Shown here: in pieces, positions 51,367 to 63,748 of the stretch | Layout of the letters: each line of letters begins with the position of its first letter | Position numbering within the stretch: position 1 is the first letter of the stretch | Origin: an uncultured Pelagibacteraceae bacterium | GTDB taxonomy: Bacteria > Pseudomonadota > Alphaproteobacteria > Pelagibacterales > Pelagibacteraceae | Direction of reading: 5' to 3' | Assembly: GCA_902599485.1 (NCBI GenBank) | Contig: CACKFP010000002.1 | Location: 1 to 64,000, forward strand | Length of the DNA stretch: 64,000 bases | Position numbers and translations under genes: made by a program | The notes under the pieces: model-generated | Seen by the model: only the letters and a program-made list of their open reading frames with translations | Databases searched by the model: none | What the model was told of the DNA's origin: nothing

Positions 51367-52314
51367 ATGAAGTTAACTGACGAACAAATAAAAGAAATAA
51401 AAGACCAGCAATCTCAGCAAAATTCTACAAAAAGAGTAACAGTCCCAGAACTTGAAAAAATTCTATACGATGCAATTCCAATATTGGACCACGGTTTTAT
51501 AAGAGTTGTTGACTATATGGGTGATGATACCTCCGTAGTACAATCAGCGAGAGTTTCTTATGGAAAAGGGACAAAAAAAGTTTCAACAGATGCTGGTTTA
51601 ATAAAATATTTGATGAGACATTGGCACAGCACTCCTTTTGAAATGTGTGAAATAAAATATCATGTAAAGCTACCTATATTTATAGCAAGACAATGGATTA
51701 GACATAGAACAGCAAATGTAAATGAATATTCTGCAAGATACTCGATTTTAGATAAAGAATTTTATCTGCCAGAGCCGCAACATCTTGCTGCTCAATCACA
51801 GAGTAATAGACAAGGTAGAGGTGATATTTTAGATGGGGAAAAAGCTAAAAAAGTTTTGAATTTATTAAAAGGAGATGCTGAACAAACTTATAATAATTAT
51901 GAAACTATGCTTAACGAAAGATATGATGGATCAACTATAGATGAAAATGCCGTAGGTTTAGCAAGAGAGCTTGCTAGAATGAACTTAACACTAAATACTT
52001 ACACACAATGGTATTGGAAAACAGATTTATTAAATCTGATGAATTTTTTGAGACTCAGAGCAGATCATCATGCTCAGTACGAGATTAGAGCTTACGCAGA
52101 TGCTATGCTTGATACTGTAAAAAAATGGGTACCAATAACTTATGAAGCTTTTATGGATTATAGAGTTGGTGGAACCGAAGTTTCTGCAAAAGGAAAATTT
52201 ATTATTCAAAAACTTATAAAAGGTGAAAATGTTTCTATCGATGATACAGGTTTATCTAAAAGAGAATGGAACGAACTTATGGAAGCTTTTGATCTTAAAG
52301 ATAAATTGATTTAA
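51367..52314 (+). CDS. thyX: FAD-dependent thymidylate synthase
   Basis: [20 protein letters not shown] (ThyX motif RHRxxxxNExSxRY). Confidence 0.95.
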   Translation: MKLTDEQIKEIKDQQSQQNSTKRVTVPELEKILYDAIPILDHGFIRVVDYMGDDTSVVQSARVSYGKGTKKVSTDAGLIKYLMRHWHSTPFEMCEIKYHVKLPIFIARQWIRHRTANVNEYSARYSILDKEFYLPEPQHLAAQSQSNRQGRGDILDGEKAKKVLNLLKGDAEQTYNNYETMLNERYDGSTIDENAVGLARELARMNLTLNTYTQWYWKTDLLNLMNFLRLRADHHAQYEIRAYADAMLDTVKKWVPITYEAFMDYRVGGTEVSAKGKFIIQKLIKGENVSIDDTGLSKREWNELMEAFDLKDKLI

Positions 52315-53119
52315 TTTTTTCAGCAAACTTAAAATATATTTTAGATATCTCATGCTCTGGTTTACTTTCAACAATAGGTGAACCTAAATCTCCTTGTTTT
52401 CCAACTTCTGGATCAATTGGTATTTCACCTAGAAAATTTTTTTTAAATTCATCAGCAGTCTTTTTGACACCACCTTCACCAAAAATTGCATATTTTTTTC
52501 CATCATCGCCAATGAAATGACTCATATTATCTATAAGTCCTAGTATTTTTACTTTAAGTTTGTCAAACATCCTAATTCCACGCTTTACATCCTGCAAGGC
52601 TATTTCTTGTGGTGTAGATATAATAATTACTCCATCCAAGTTAATTTCTTGTGCAAAAGTCAATTGTGTATCTCCAGTTCCAGGTGGCATATCAACAATT
52701 AAAAAATCTAAATTTTCCCACAAAACTTTTTGTGTAAAAGTTTTTATCGCAGAAATTACCATTGGACCTCGCCAAATCATTGGTGTTTGCTCTTCTGTTA
52801 AAAATCCTATAGACATGCATTGAATTCCATATTTTAAAATTGGCTTTAATTTTTGCCCGTCACTTTCAGGCTTTTCATTTATTGAGAATAATTTTGGCAA
52901 TGATGGTCCATATATATCTGCGTCAAGCAAACCAACATTTAAGTCCATTTTTTTTAACGCCAAAGCAAGATTCGAGGCAAATGTTGACTTTCCTACACCT
53001 CCTTTTGCACTTGATATTGCAATTGTAAACTTTGTTCCAATAATTGGGTTCCGTCTAAAGGTTTTTGGCTCAGTTTTTGACTTTGTTGTGTCACTTAAAC
53101 CTACTTTTTTTTCGTCCAT
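52295..53119 (-). CDS. mrp: Mrp/ApbC family Fe-S cluster carrier ATPase
   Basis: [55 protein letters not shown]. Confidence 0.93.
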   Translation of the reverse strand: MDEKKVGLSDTTKSKTEPKTFRRNPIIGTKFTIAISSAKGGVGKSTFASNLALALKKMDLNVGLLDADIYGPSLPKLFSINEKPESDGQKLKPILKYGIQCMSIGFLTEEQTPMIWRGPMVISAIKTFTQKVLWENLDFLIVDMPPGTGDTQLTFAQEINLDGVIIISTPQEIALQDVKRGIRMFDKLKVKILGLIDNMSHFIGDDGKKYAIFGEGGVKKTADEFKKNFLGEIPIDPEVGKQGDLGSPIVESKPEHEISKIYFKFAEKIKSIYL

Positions 53120-53173
53120 AATTTACCATTATCTTGTTTTTACCAATAAAGACACTATATAGAGTGTCTTATT

Positions 53174-54268
53174 ATGAGTGATTTTAGAAATCAAAGCCCA
53201 TGGGGAACACCTCCAGGAGGAGGAGGAGGCGGTGGAAATGGTGGATTTAGAAAAGGTCCTACTCCCCCAAATATCGATGAAGTTATAAGTAAACTACAAT
53301 CAATAATAAATAGATTTTTAGGTGGTGGCAAAGGCGGTGCTAAGCCAATAATAATAGGTCTAATAATCCTTTTAATTGTTTGGACTTTAAGTGGTCTTTA
53401 TAGAGTTTTACCCGATGAACAAGGCGTTGTATTAAGATTTGGAAAATTTGTTAAAACCACGCAACCTGGTTTAAATTATCATCTTCCTTTTCCAATTGAA
53501 AATGTACTAACTCCTAAAGTTACAAAAGTTAATCGAATGGATATTGGATTTAGGTCAGAGAGAGATAGTGGATTTTCCTCAGGTGGAGTTGCAGATGTTC
53601 CAGAAGAAAGTTTAATGTTAACAGGTGATGAAAACATAGTTAACATAGATTTTTCAGTATTTTGGGTAATTAAAGATGCTGGTAATTTTTTATTCAAAAT
53701 TCAAGATCCAGAAGGAACGGTTAAAGCAGCTGCCGAAACAGCGATGAGAGAAGTCATTGCACGATCTGATATTCAACCAATTCTGACTGAAGGTAGATCT
53801 CTCATAGAAGCTGATACTCAAGAAATAATTCAAGAAATTTTAGATGAATACACAAGTGGAATTCAAATTACACAAGTTCAAACTCAAAAAGCTGATCCAC
53901 CAGATCAAGTTATTGATGCATTTAGAGATGTCCAGGCAGCAAGAGCAGATATGGAAAGATCTAAAAACGAAGCAGAAGCATATGCCAATGATGTAATACC
54001 AAGAGCACGAGGAGAAGCAGCAAAAATTCTCCAAGCGGCAGAAGCTTATAAAAAAGAAGTTGTTGCTAAAGCAGAAGGAGAAGCAAGTAGATTTTTATCA
54101 ATTTATAACGAGTATGCAAAAGCTAAAAAAGTAACTCAAGAAAGAATGTATCTTGAGACAATGGAAGAAGTATTAGCTGATATTAATAAAATTATAATCG
54201 ACAAAAATTCAGGTGAAGGTGTAGTACCATATCTGCCATTACAAGAATTAAAGACAGGGTCCAATTAA
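53174..54268 (+). CDS. hflK: FtsH protease modulator HflK
   Basis: Gly-rich N-terminus, one TM, SPFH domain GLYRVLPDEQGVVLRFGKF. Confidence 0.93.
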   Translation: MSDFRNQSPWGTPPGGGGGGGNGGFRKGPTPPNIDEVISKLQSIINRFLGGGKGGAKPIIIGLIILLIVWTLSGLYRVLPDEQGVVLRFGKFVKTTQPGLNYHLPFPIENVLTPKVTKVNRMDIGFRSERDSGFSSGGVADVPEESLMLTGDENIVNIDFSVFWVIKDAGNFLFKIQDPEGTVKAAAETAMREVIARSDIQPILTEGRSLIEADTQEIIQEILDEYTSGIQITQVQTQKADPPDQVIDAFRDVQAARADMERSKNEAEAYANDVIPRARGEAAKILQAAEAYKKEVVAKAEGEASRFLSIYNEYAKAKKVTQERMYLETMEEVLADINKIIIDKNSGEGVVPYLPLQELKTGSN

Positions 54269-54269
54269 A

Positions 54270-55139
54270 ATGAAAGCTGGAAAATTTTTATTACCAATAA
54301 TCATACTAATTGCTGCAACAATTTACTTTTCAGTTTTTATTGTCAAAGAGGTCAACCAAGCAATTGTTCTTCAATTTGGTGATCCAAAAAGAATTATATC
54401 AAAACCTGGAATTAATTTTAAAATTCCATTCATACAAAACGTTGTGTTTTTAGATAAAAGAATTTTAAATCTTGATACACCACCGGAAGAAGTGATTGCA
54501 TCAGATCAAAAAAGACTTATCGTCGATGCCTTTGCAAGATTTCAAATAATTGATCCTCTTAAATTTTATATATCTGTTGGAAATGAGAGAGTTGCAAGAT
54601 CAAGACTGGCAACAATTATAAATTCAAGAATAAGAAACGTACTTGGCCAACAAGAATTGCAAACACTTTTATCAGAAGATAGAACAAAACAGATGTCTCT
54701 AATTCAAGAAGGTGTAAATAATGAAGCAGAAAATTTTGGTATAAGTATTGTTGATGTTAGAATTAAAAGAGCAGACCTTCCTCAAGCAAACAGTGATGCA
54801 ATTTTTAGAAGAATGCAAACTGAAAGGGAAAGAGAAGCAAAAGAATTTAGAGCAAAAGGTGCAGAGATGGCTGTAACAATCACCTCAACTGCTGACAAAG
54901 AAGTAACGGTTATACTTGCAGATGCACAAAAAAAATCTGAGATTATGAAGGGTGAAGGTGATGGTCTGAAAAACAAGATTTTTGCTGATGCCTTTGGACA
55001 AGATCCTGAATTTTTTGCATTTTATAGAGCTATGCAGGCTTACCAAAAAGCTCTAATCGGCGGTGAGACTTCAATGATACTTTCACCAGACAGTGAATTT
55101 TTTAAATTTTTCGGAAATATCGATCAAAAAGTAGAGTAA
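54270..55139 (+). CDS. hflC: Protease modulator HflC
   Basis: VKEVNQAIVLQFGDPKRIISKPGINFKIPFIQNVVFLDKRILNLD. Confidence 0.93.
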   Translation: MKAGKFLLPIIILIAATIYFSVFIVKEVNQAIVLQFGDPKRIISKPGINFKIPFIQNVVFLDKRILNLDTPPEEVIASDQKRLIVDAFARFQIIDPLKFYISVGNERVARSRLATIINSRIRNVLGQQELQTLLSEDRTKQMSLIQEGVNNEAENFGISIVDVRIKRADLPQANSDAIFRRMQTEREREAKEFRAKGAEMAVTITSTADKEVTVILADAQKKSEIMKGEGDGLKNKIFADAFGQDPEFFAFYRAMQAYQKALIGGETSMILSPDSEFFKFFGNIDQKVE

Positions 55140-55144
55140 ATTTC

Positions 55145-55330
55145 ATGAGAGAATTGATCATCGCATTTGGTCTATTCCTTTTTATTGAAGGTATTCTTTA
55201 CGCCATATTTCCATCAAAAATGAAAAATATGATAATGAAATTAAAAGAAGCCACTGACAATCAACTAAGAACTGGTGGATTAATATTTGCAGTGATTGGT
55301 TTTTTTATTATTTGGTACTTAAAAAGATGA
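55145..55330 (+). CDS. DUF2065 family small membrane protein
   Basis: MRELIIAFGLFLFIEGILYAIFPSKMKNMIMKLKEATDNQLRTGGLIFAVIGFFIIWYLKR. Confidence 0.88.
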   Translation: MRELIIAFGLFLFIEGILYAIFPSKMKNMIMKLKEATDNQLRTGGLIFAVIGFFIIWYLKR

Positions 55331-56730
55331 GATTCATAAAGATTTTATTACTAATATTATTTTCAATTAATATTCAAAATACTACTAACGCAGCAAATAT
55401 GCCTGCATCTTTTGCAGATCTAGCTGAAAAATTAATGCCGTCAGTAGTAAATATCTCGACTACAACAACAGTAACCACAAGATCTAATCCATTTCCATTT
55501 GAATTTCCTCCAGGCTCGCCTTTTGAAGATATGTTTAAAGATTATGGAACTCCTCAAAAGAGACAGACAAGTGCCCTTGGATCAGGTTTTATTATTGATG
55601 AAAAAGGAATTGTTATAACAAATAATCACGTGATACAGGGTGCAGAAGATGTTTTTGTTAGAGTTAATGGTGAAAAAAATATAAAGGCAAAAGTAATTGG
55701 AGCTGACCCTGGTATGGATTTGGCAGTTCTTCAAATAGAGTCTGATCAGAAATTTACCCCAGTTAAATTTGGAGACTCTGATACTGCAAGAATTGGTGAT
55801 TGGGTTATTGCAATTGGAAATCCATTTGGCTTAGGTGGAACGGTTACTGCAGGAATAATCTCTGCAAGAAACAGAAGTATCGGTCTTTCTAAATATGAAG
55901 ACTACATTCAAACTGATGCATCTATAAACCAAGGTAATTCAGGAGGTCCATTGTTTAACATGGATGGTGATGTAGTTGGAATTAATACTGCAATATTAGG
56001 TCAATCGGGTTCAATTGGAATTGGTTTTGCAATTCCATCTAATAGTGCACAAAAAGTAATTAACCAATTAATTGAATTTGGTGAAACTAAAAGAGGATGG
56101 TTAGGTGTAAGGATCCAAACAGTAACAAAAGACATTGCAGATGTTGAAAAATTAGATGAACCAAGAGGAGCACTTGTTGCAAGTGTAGCTGAAAATAGTC
56201 CATCAGATAAAGGAGGAATAAAAGCAGGAGATATAATTTTAGAATTTGATGGTAAAAAAATTAATGAAATGAGTGAACTTCCTAGAATAGTTGCAGAAAC
56301 TGAAGTTGGTAAAAAAGTAAAACTCAAAGTGTGGAGAAATAAACGTGAAATAACAAAAGAAATTATACTTGGAAGACTGGAAACATCTGAAGACTTTAAA
56401 TCTCAAGGTTTAGTTACAGAAAAACCTAAAGAAGATGTAATTAATGGTTTAAAAATAAAAGTGAGATTATTGACTAAAGATGACATTAAAGAGAGAAATT
56501 TACCAAAAAATACTACAGGATTAGTTATCACAGAAATCGATAAAGACAGTCCAGTTAATTATCTTCAAGTAAATAATATTATTGTTGAAGCACAAAAGAA
56601 AAAGATCAACACCATTGGAGATCTAGATAACATTGTAAAACTAGCCCTAAAAGGTAATGATAAAAGTTTACTTATTGCAATTTATAATAACAATAACCAA
56701 AGAAGATATATTGGTGTTAAATTAAATTAA
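55327..56730 (+). CDS. degP: Do/DegP family periplasmic serine endoprotease (track start 55312; ATG 55327 favoured)
   Basis: Signal peptide; TNNHVI, GMDLAVLQI, QTDASINQGNSGGPLFN, two PDZ-like regions; ATGA overlap with the DUF2065 stop. Confidence 0.94.
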   Translation: MRFIKILLLILFSINIQNTTNAANMPASFADLAEKLMPSVVNISTTTTVTTRSNPFPFEFPPGSPFEDMFKDYGTPQKRQTSALGSGFIIDEKGIVITNNHVIQGAEDVFVRVNGEKNIKAKVIGADPGMDLAVLQIESDQKFTPVKFGDSDTARIGDWVIAIGNPFGLGGTVTAGIISARNRSIGLSKYEDYIQTDASINQGNSGGPLFNMDGDVVGINTAILGQSGSIGIGFAIPSNSAQKVINQLIEFGETKRGWLGVRIQTVTKDIADVEKLDEPRGALVASVAENSPSDKGGIKAGDIILEFDGKKINEMSELPRIVAETEVGKKVKLKVWRNKREITKEIILGRLETSEDFKSQGLVTEKPKEDVINGLKIKVRLLTKDDIKERNLPKNTTGLVITEIDKDSPVNYLQVNNIIVEAQKKKINTIGDLDNIVKLALKGNDKSLLIAIYNNNNQRRYIGVKLN

Positions 56731-57650
56731 TGGACTTAAAGTCCAAAATAATTCTTATTTCAGGACCAACTGCATCAGGTAAATCAAAATTTGCTATTCA
56801 GCTTGCAAAAAAAATAAATGGAGAAGTTATAAATGCGGATAGTATGCAAATATTTAAAGAATTGAAAATTCTTACAGCAAGACCACAGCGAAATGATTTA
56901 AAAAGCATAAAACATCATTTATATGGATTTAAAAGTGTAAAGGAAAATTATTCAACAGGAAATTGGCTTAACGATGCCAAGAAAAAAATTAACAATATTA
57001 AGAAAAAGAATAAAATTCCAATTCTTGTTGGTGGCACTGGTTTGTATTTTAAAGCACTTATCGATGGTATAGTTAAAATCCCTGATATTCCATTTGTTAT
57101 TCGAAATAGAATTAGAAAAAAACAATCAAAAATAGGACAAATTAAATTTTATACTGAACTTATTAAACTTGACCCACTCTGCAAAAAAAAAATTAATAAA
57201 AATGATTCACAACGATCAATAAGAGCCTATGAAGTAAAAAAGTTTACAAATAAATCTTTGTTTGATTGGTATAGTGAAACTTACTCTGATTTTACTCAAG
57301 ACAGTTTTATAAAATTACATATTGATTATCCTAGAGATAAGTTAATTGAGAGAATTTCCTTAAGAACAAATGAAATGTTGAGAGATGGGGCAATAAAAGA
57401 GGCTAAGAGATTTTATAAATTAAGAATAAAGAAAGATTTATCATCTAATAAAGTTATTGGTCTAAGTGAGATTAAAGATTATCTGGATAAAAGAATAAAT
57501 CTTAATGAACTGAAAGAAAAAATATCAATAAAAACAAGGCAATATGCTAAGAGACAGTCTACCTGGGCAAGAGGACAAATGTCTGATTGGAAAAAAATAA
57601 AATTTGATAGACTTAAATCATTTACAAAAAAATTTCCTAAATCTGCATAG
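56730..57650 (+). CDS. miaA: tRNA dimethylallyltransferase
   Basis: IILISGPTASGKSKFAIQLAKKINGEVINADSMQIFKEL, VGGTGLYFKAL. Confidence 0.94.
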   Translation: MDLKSKIILISGPTASGKSKFAIQLAKKINGEVINADSMQIFKELKILTARPQRNDLKSIKHHLYGFKSVKENYSTGNWLNDAKKKINNIKKKNKIPILVGGTGLYFKALIDGIVKIPDIPFVIRNRIRKKQSKIGQIKFYTELIKLDPLCKKKINKNDSQRSIRAYEVKKFTNKSLFDWYSETYSDFTQDSFIKLHIDYPRDKLIERISLRTNEMLRDGAIKEAKRFYKLRIKKDLSSNKVIGLSEIKDYLDKRINLNELKEKISIKTRQYAKRQSTWARGQMSDWKKIKFDRLKSFTKKFPKSA

Positions 57651-57655
57651 ATTGC

Positions 57656-57685
57656 TTGACCTATAAGCACAACTTCAGCTAGATT
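57656..57685 (+). promoter_or_regulatory. Putative promoter of ilvBHC: TTGACC - 18 nt - TAGATT
   Basis: TTGACC 57656-57661, TAGATT 57680-57685; the CDS ATG is 6 nt downstream of the -10. Confidence 0.45.
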
Positions 57686-57691
57686 GTCTGA

Positions 57692-59458
57692 ATGTCAAAA
57701 TTATACTCTGGAGCTGAAATTGTATTTAAGTGTATGGAGGACCAAAATGTTGATCATATTTTTGGTTATCCAGGTGGTGCAGTACTACCAATTTACGATG
57801 AATTACAAAATTTTAAATCAATCAAACATGTTTTAGTTAGACATGAACAAGGCGCGGGTCATGCTGCAGAAGGATATGCAAGATCGTCAGGTAAACCTGG
57901 TGTTATTTTAGTAACCTCTGGACCAGGTGCAACAAATGTAGTTACAGCTTTGACTGATGCATATATGGATTCTATTCCACTAGTTTGTATCTCAGGACAA
58001 GTTCCAACTCACTTAATTGGCACAGATGCATTTCAAGAATGTGACACAACTGGAATAACCAGACCTTGCACTAAACATAATTGGTTAGTTAAAGATATAA
58101 ACGATTTAGCTGATACAATTCATAAAGCATTTGAAGTAGCTACAACTGGCAGACCTGGACCAGTTTTAGTCGATATACCAAAAGATATTCAATTTCAAAA
58201 AACAAAATATAACAGACCAAAAAAAGAAAAAAAACTTAATGGTAAATCTCACAACCATTTTAAGCAAAACAACATTGATGAATTAATTGAATTAATGAGT
58301 AAATCTTCAAAACCTATTTTTTATACTGGTGGCGGAGTGATTAATTCTGGACCTAAGGCAAGTGAACTTTTAAGAGAACTTGTATATGCAACAGGTTTTC
58401 CCATTACATCAACTTTACAGGGATTAGGATCTTTCCCAGGCGATGATAATCAATTTTTAGGAATGTTAGGTATGCATGGAACTTATGAAGCAAATAATGC
58501 AATGCATGACTGTGATTTAATGATTAACATTGGAGCACGTTTTGACGATAGGATAACAGGCAAAATAGACGAATTTTCACCAAAATCAAAAAAAGTTCAC
58601 ATTGATATAGATCCATCATCTATAAATAAAAATGTTAAAGTAGATTTAGCTATTGTAGGAGATGTAAAAACTGTTCTTTCATCGACCTTAAAAAGTTTAA
58701 AACAAAAAAAATCAAAATTTTTAAACTCAAATAAACAAAAGACTTCTAAATGGTGGGAAAAAATTCAAAAATGGAGGTCGGTTAGATCTTTAGATTATAT
58801 TGGAAGTGAGGAGACTATAAAGCCTCAGTATGCTATTGAAAGATTGTATGAATTAACTAAAGATAAAGATTCCTACATTACTACTGAGGTAGGACAACAT
58901 CAGATGTGGGCCGCACAACATTATAAATTTAACAAACCAAATCGTTGGATGACATCTGGTGGTTTAGGTACTATGGGATATGGTTTACCAGCGGCAGTGG
59001 GTGTACAAGTTGCACATCCAAAAAAATTAGTTATTGATATTGCGGGAGAAGCTTCAGTATTAATGACAATACAAGAAATGTCTACAGCTGTACAATACAA
59101 CCTTCCAATTAAAATATTTATATTAAACAATCAATACATGGGTATGGTTAGACAATGGCAAGAACTTTTGCATGATAAAAACTATTCTGAAAGTTATACT
59201 GCTGCTCTACCAGATTTTGTTAAATTAGCTGAAGCATATAACTGTGTTGGTATAAGAGCAAAAACTCCAGAAGAGTTAGACGATAAAATTATTGAAATGT
59301 TGAATACAGATAGACCTGTAATTTTTGATTGCATGGTTGATAAAGTAGAAAATTGTTTTCCAATGATACCATCGGGAAAGCCTCATAATCAGATGATTTT
59401 GGGGCCCAAAGATCAAGAAAGTAAGAAGATTACTGGTAAAGGTAAGTCCTTAGTTTAA
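57692..59458 (+). CDS. ilvB: Acetolactate synthase large subunit
   Basis: VDHIFGYPGGAVLPIYDEL, HEQGAGHAAEGYARSSGKPGVILVTSGPGATN. Confidence 0.95.
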   Translation: MSKLYSGAEIVFKCMEDQNVDHIFGYPGGAVLPIYDELQNFKSIKHVLVRHEQGAGHAAEGYARSSGKPGVILVTSGPGATNVVTALTDAYMDSIPLVCISGQVPTHLIGTDAFQECDTTGITRPCTKHNWLVKDINDLADTIHKAFEVATTGRPGPVLVDIPKDIQFQKTKYNRPKKEKKLNGKSHNHFKQNNIDELIELMSKSSKPIFYTGGGVINSGPKASELLRELVYATGFPITSTLQGLGSFPGDDNQFLGMLGMHGTYEANNAMHDCDLMINIGARFDDRITGKIDEFSPKSKKVHIDIDPSSINKNVKVDLAIVGDVKTVLSSTLKSLKQKKSKFLNSNKQKTSKWWEKIQKWRSVRSLDYIGSEETIKPQYAIERLYELTKDKDSYITTEVGQHQMWAAQHYKFNKPNRWMTSGGLGTMGYGLPAAVGVQVAHPKKLVIDIAGEASVLMTIQEMSTAVQYNLPIKIFILNNQYMGMVRQWQELLHDKNYSESYTAALPDFVKLAEAYNCVGIRAKTPEELDDKIIEMLNTDRPVIFDCMVDKVENCFPMIPSGKPHNQMILGPKDQESKKITGKGKSLV

Positions 59459-60006
59459 TGCCTAATTCAAAATCAGCGTATAGTTTTTCAAATAAAAAAG
59501 AGAAATTTGATACACATATTATAGTTGTTTGGGTAGATAATGAAGCTGGTGTATTGGCTAGAGTAGTCGGTCTATTTTCTGGCAGAGGTTATAATATTGA
59601 ATCTTTAGCAGTTGCCCAAGTTGACGAAAAGTTAAATATATCAAGGATAACAATTGTAACTACAGGAACACCACAAGTTGTTAATCAAATTAAACTTCAA
59701 TTAAGAAAACTTGTGCCTGTTCATAAGGTTGCAGATTTTAAAAGAGAAGATAAAGCTGTCATCTTCAAGGAGATGGCGTTATTTAAAATCGTTGGTCCAA
59801 ATAATAAATTAGAAGGTGCATTGAAAGCTTGTAAAAAATATAATCCTGTAATACTAGACAAAACAAAAAAATCAAATGTTATTCAAATAACAGCTTTAAG
59901 ACGAGAAATAGATAAAATGTCAAAGGATTTAAAAAAATTTGGATTGGTGAGTGTTTCAAGAACAGGAGCCGTAGCTATGACAAGAGGTGCAGATATATTT
60001 AAATAA
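59458..60006 (+). CDS. ilvH: Acetolactate synthase small subunit
   Basis: VWVDNEAGVLARVVGLFSGRGYNIESLAVA (ACT domain). Confidence 0.94.
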   Translation: MPNSKSAYSFSNKKEKFDTHIIVVWVDNEAGVLARVVGLFSGRGYNIESLAVAQVDEKLNISRITIVTTGTPQVVNQIKLQLRKLVPVHKVADFKREDKAVIFKEMALFKIVGPNNKLEGALKACKKYNPVILDKTKKSNVIQITALRREIDKMSKDLKKFGLVSVSRTGAVAMTRGADIFK

Positions 60007-60009
60007 TAA

Positions 60010-61047
<1,038 letters not shown>

Positions 61048-61132
61048 CTTCATGTTAAAATTGGGTTAAATTACGCAATTTATTTTGCAATCTGAGCGAG
61101 AGCATGTATTATGCTCCAGCTAAAAATTTACA

Positions 61133-62707
61133 ATGTCAGATAAAGAAAAATTATACATATTTGATACGACAATGCGTGATGGTGAACAATCACCAGGCGC
61201 ATCTATGAGCGTTGAGGAAAAAATTCAGATTTCAAGAGTATTTGATGAAATGGGAATAGATATCGTTGAAGCTGGTTTCCCAATTGCATCACCAGGAGAT
61301 TTTGAGGCAGTCTCTGAAATAAGCAAAATAATGAAAAACTCAATTCCATGTGGTCTTTCAAGAGCATTAAAAAAAGATATTGATGCATGTCACGAGTCTC
61401 TAAAACATGCTCCAAGATTTAGAATCCATACTTTTATTTCTACAAGTCCATTACATATGAAACACAAACTTGAAATGACAAACGAGCAGGTTTTAGATGC
61501 AATTAAAGAAAGTGTTACTTATGCAAGAAACTTTACCGACGATGTTGAATGGTCATGTGAGGATGGAACAAGAACTGATATGGATTTCATGTGTAAAACA
61601 GTTGAGCTTGCAATTAATTGTGGAGCTAAAACAATAAATATTCCAGATACAGTTGGATATTCTATACCTGAAGAATTTGCAAAAACAATTAAACACTTAA
61701 AAAATAATGTTCCAAATATAGATAAAGCAATATTATCTGCACACTGTCACAATGATCTCGGCTTAGCTGTAGCAAATGCATTAGCTGGAGTTTCTGAAGG
61801 TGTAAGACAAATAGAGTGTACAATTAATGGAATAGGTGAAAGAGCAGGAAATGCTGCATTAGAAGAAGTAGTTATGGCAATTAAAACAAGAAATGATTTG
61901 ATGCCATATAATACAGGTATAAAAACAGAATTAATTAGCAAAGCCTCTAAAATAGTTTCAAATGCTACTGGTTTTCCAGTTCAATTTAATAAAGCAATAG
62001 TTGGGAAAAACGCTTTTGCTCATGAGTCAGGAATTCATCAAGATGGAATGTTAAAGAATAGAGAAACTTATGAAATTATGACTCCGGAGAGTGTAGGTGT
62101 TAAGAAAACCTCACTTGTTATGGGTAAACATTCAGGGCGACATGCTTTTAAAGATAAATTATCAGACTTAGGTTATTCAGATCTTACAGACGATATTATC
62201 CAAGCTGCTTTTGGAAAATTTAAAGTTTTAGCGGATAAAAAGAAACATATATATGATGAAGATATAGTAGCGTTAGTTGATGATAGTTTAATTGTAGATA
62301 ATAAAATAAATGCGATTAATTTAAAATCTTTAAAAGTATTTGCTGGTACAGGGGAACCGCAAAAAGCTGAAATGACATTAGATGTCTATGGTGATATTAA
62401 GAGTACGACCGAAACTGGTGATGGCCCAGTTGATGCAATATTTAAATGTATAAAAAAACTATTTCCGCATGATGTTAAATTATCTCTTTATCAAGTACAT
62501 GCAGTTACCGAAGGTACAGATGCTCAGGCAACTGTAAGTGTAAAAATTGAAGAAAATGATAGAACAACCGTAGGTCAATCAGCCGATACAGATACTTTAG
62601 TTGCATCAGCTAACGCATATTTAAATGCATTAAATAAAATGCTGATAAAACGTGAGAAAAGAGCACCTTCTCAAAATATTAAACATCAAAAAGTGAAAGG
62701 AATATAG
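61133..62707 (+). CDS. leuA: 2-isopropylmalate synthase
   Basis: IFDTTMRDGEQSPGASMSVEEKIQISR, LSAHCHNDLGLAVANALAGV, HESGIHQDGMLKNRETYEIM. Confidence 0.95.
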   Translation: MSDKEKLYIFDTTMRDGEQSPGASMSVEEKIQISRVFDEMGIDIVEAGFPIASPGDFEAVSEISKIMKNSIPCGLSRALKKDIDACHESLKHAPRFRIHTFISTSPLHMKHKLEMTNEQVLDAIKESVTYARNFTDDVEWSCEDGTRTDMDFMCKTVELAINCGAKTINIPDTVGYSIPEEFAKTIKHLKNNVPNIDKAILSAHCHNDLGLAVANALAGVSEGVRQIECTINGIGERAGNAALEEVVMAIKTRNDLMPYNTGIKTELISKASKIVSNATGFPVQFNKAIVGKNAFAHESGIHQDGMLKNRETYEIMTPESVGVKKTSLVMGKHSGRHAFKDKLSDLGYSDLTDDIIQAAFGKFKVLADKKKHIYDEDIVALVDDSLIVDNKINAINLKSLKVFAGTGEPQKAEMTLDVYGDIKSTTETGDGPVDAIFKCIKKLFPHDVKLSLYQVHAVTEGTDAQATVSVKIEENDRTTVGQSADTDTLVASANAYLNALNKMLIKREKRAPSQNIKHQKVKGI

Positions 62708-62711
62708 ATAA

Positions 62712-63743
<1,032 letters not shown>

Positions 63744-63748
63744 ATATT

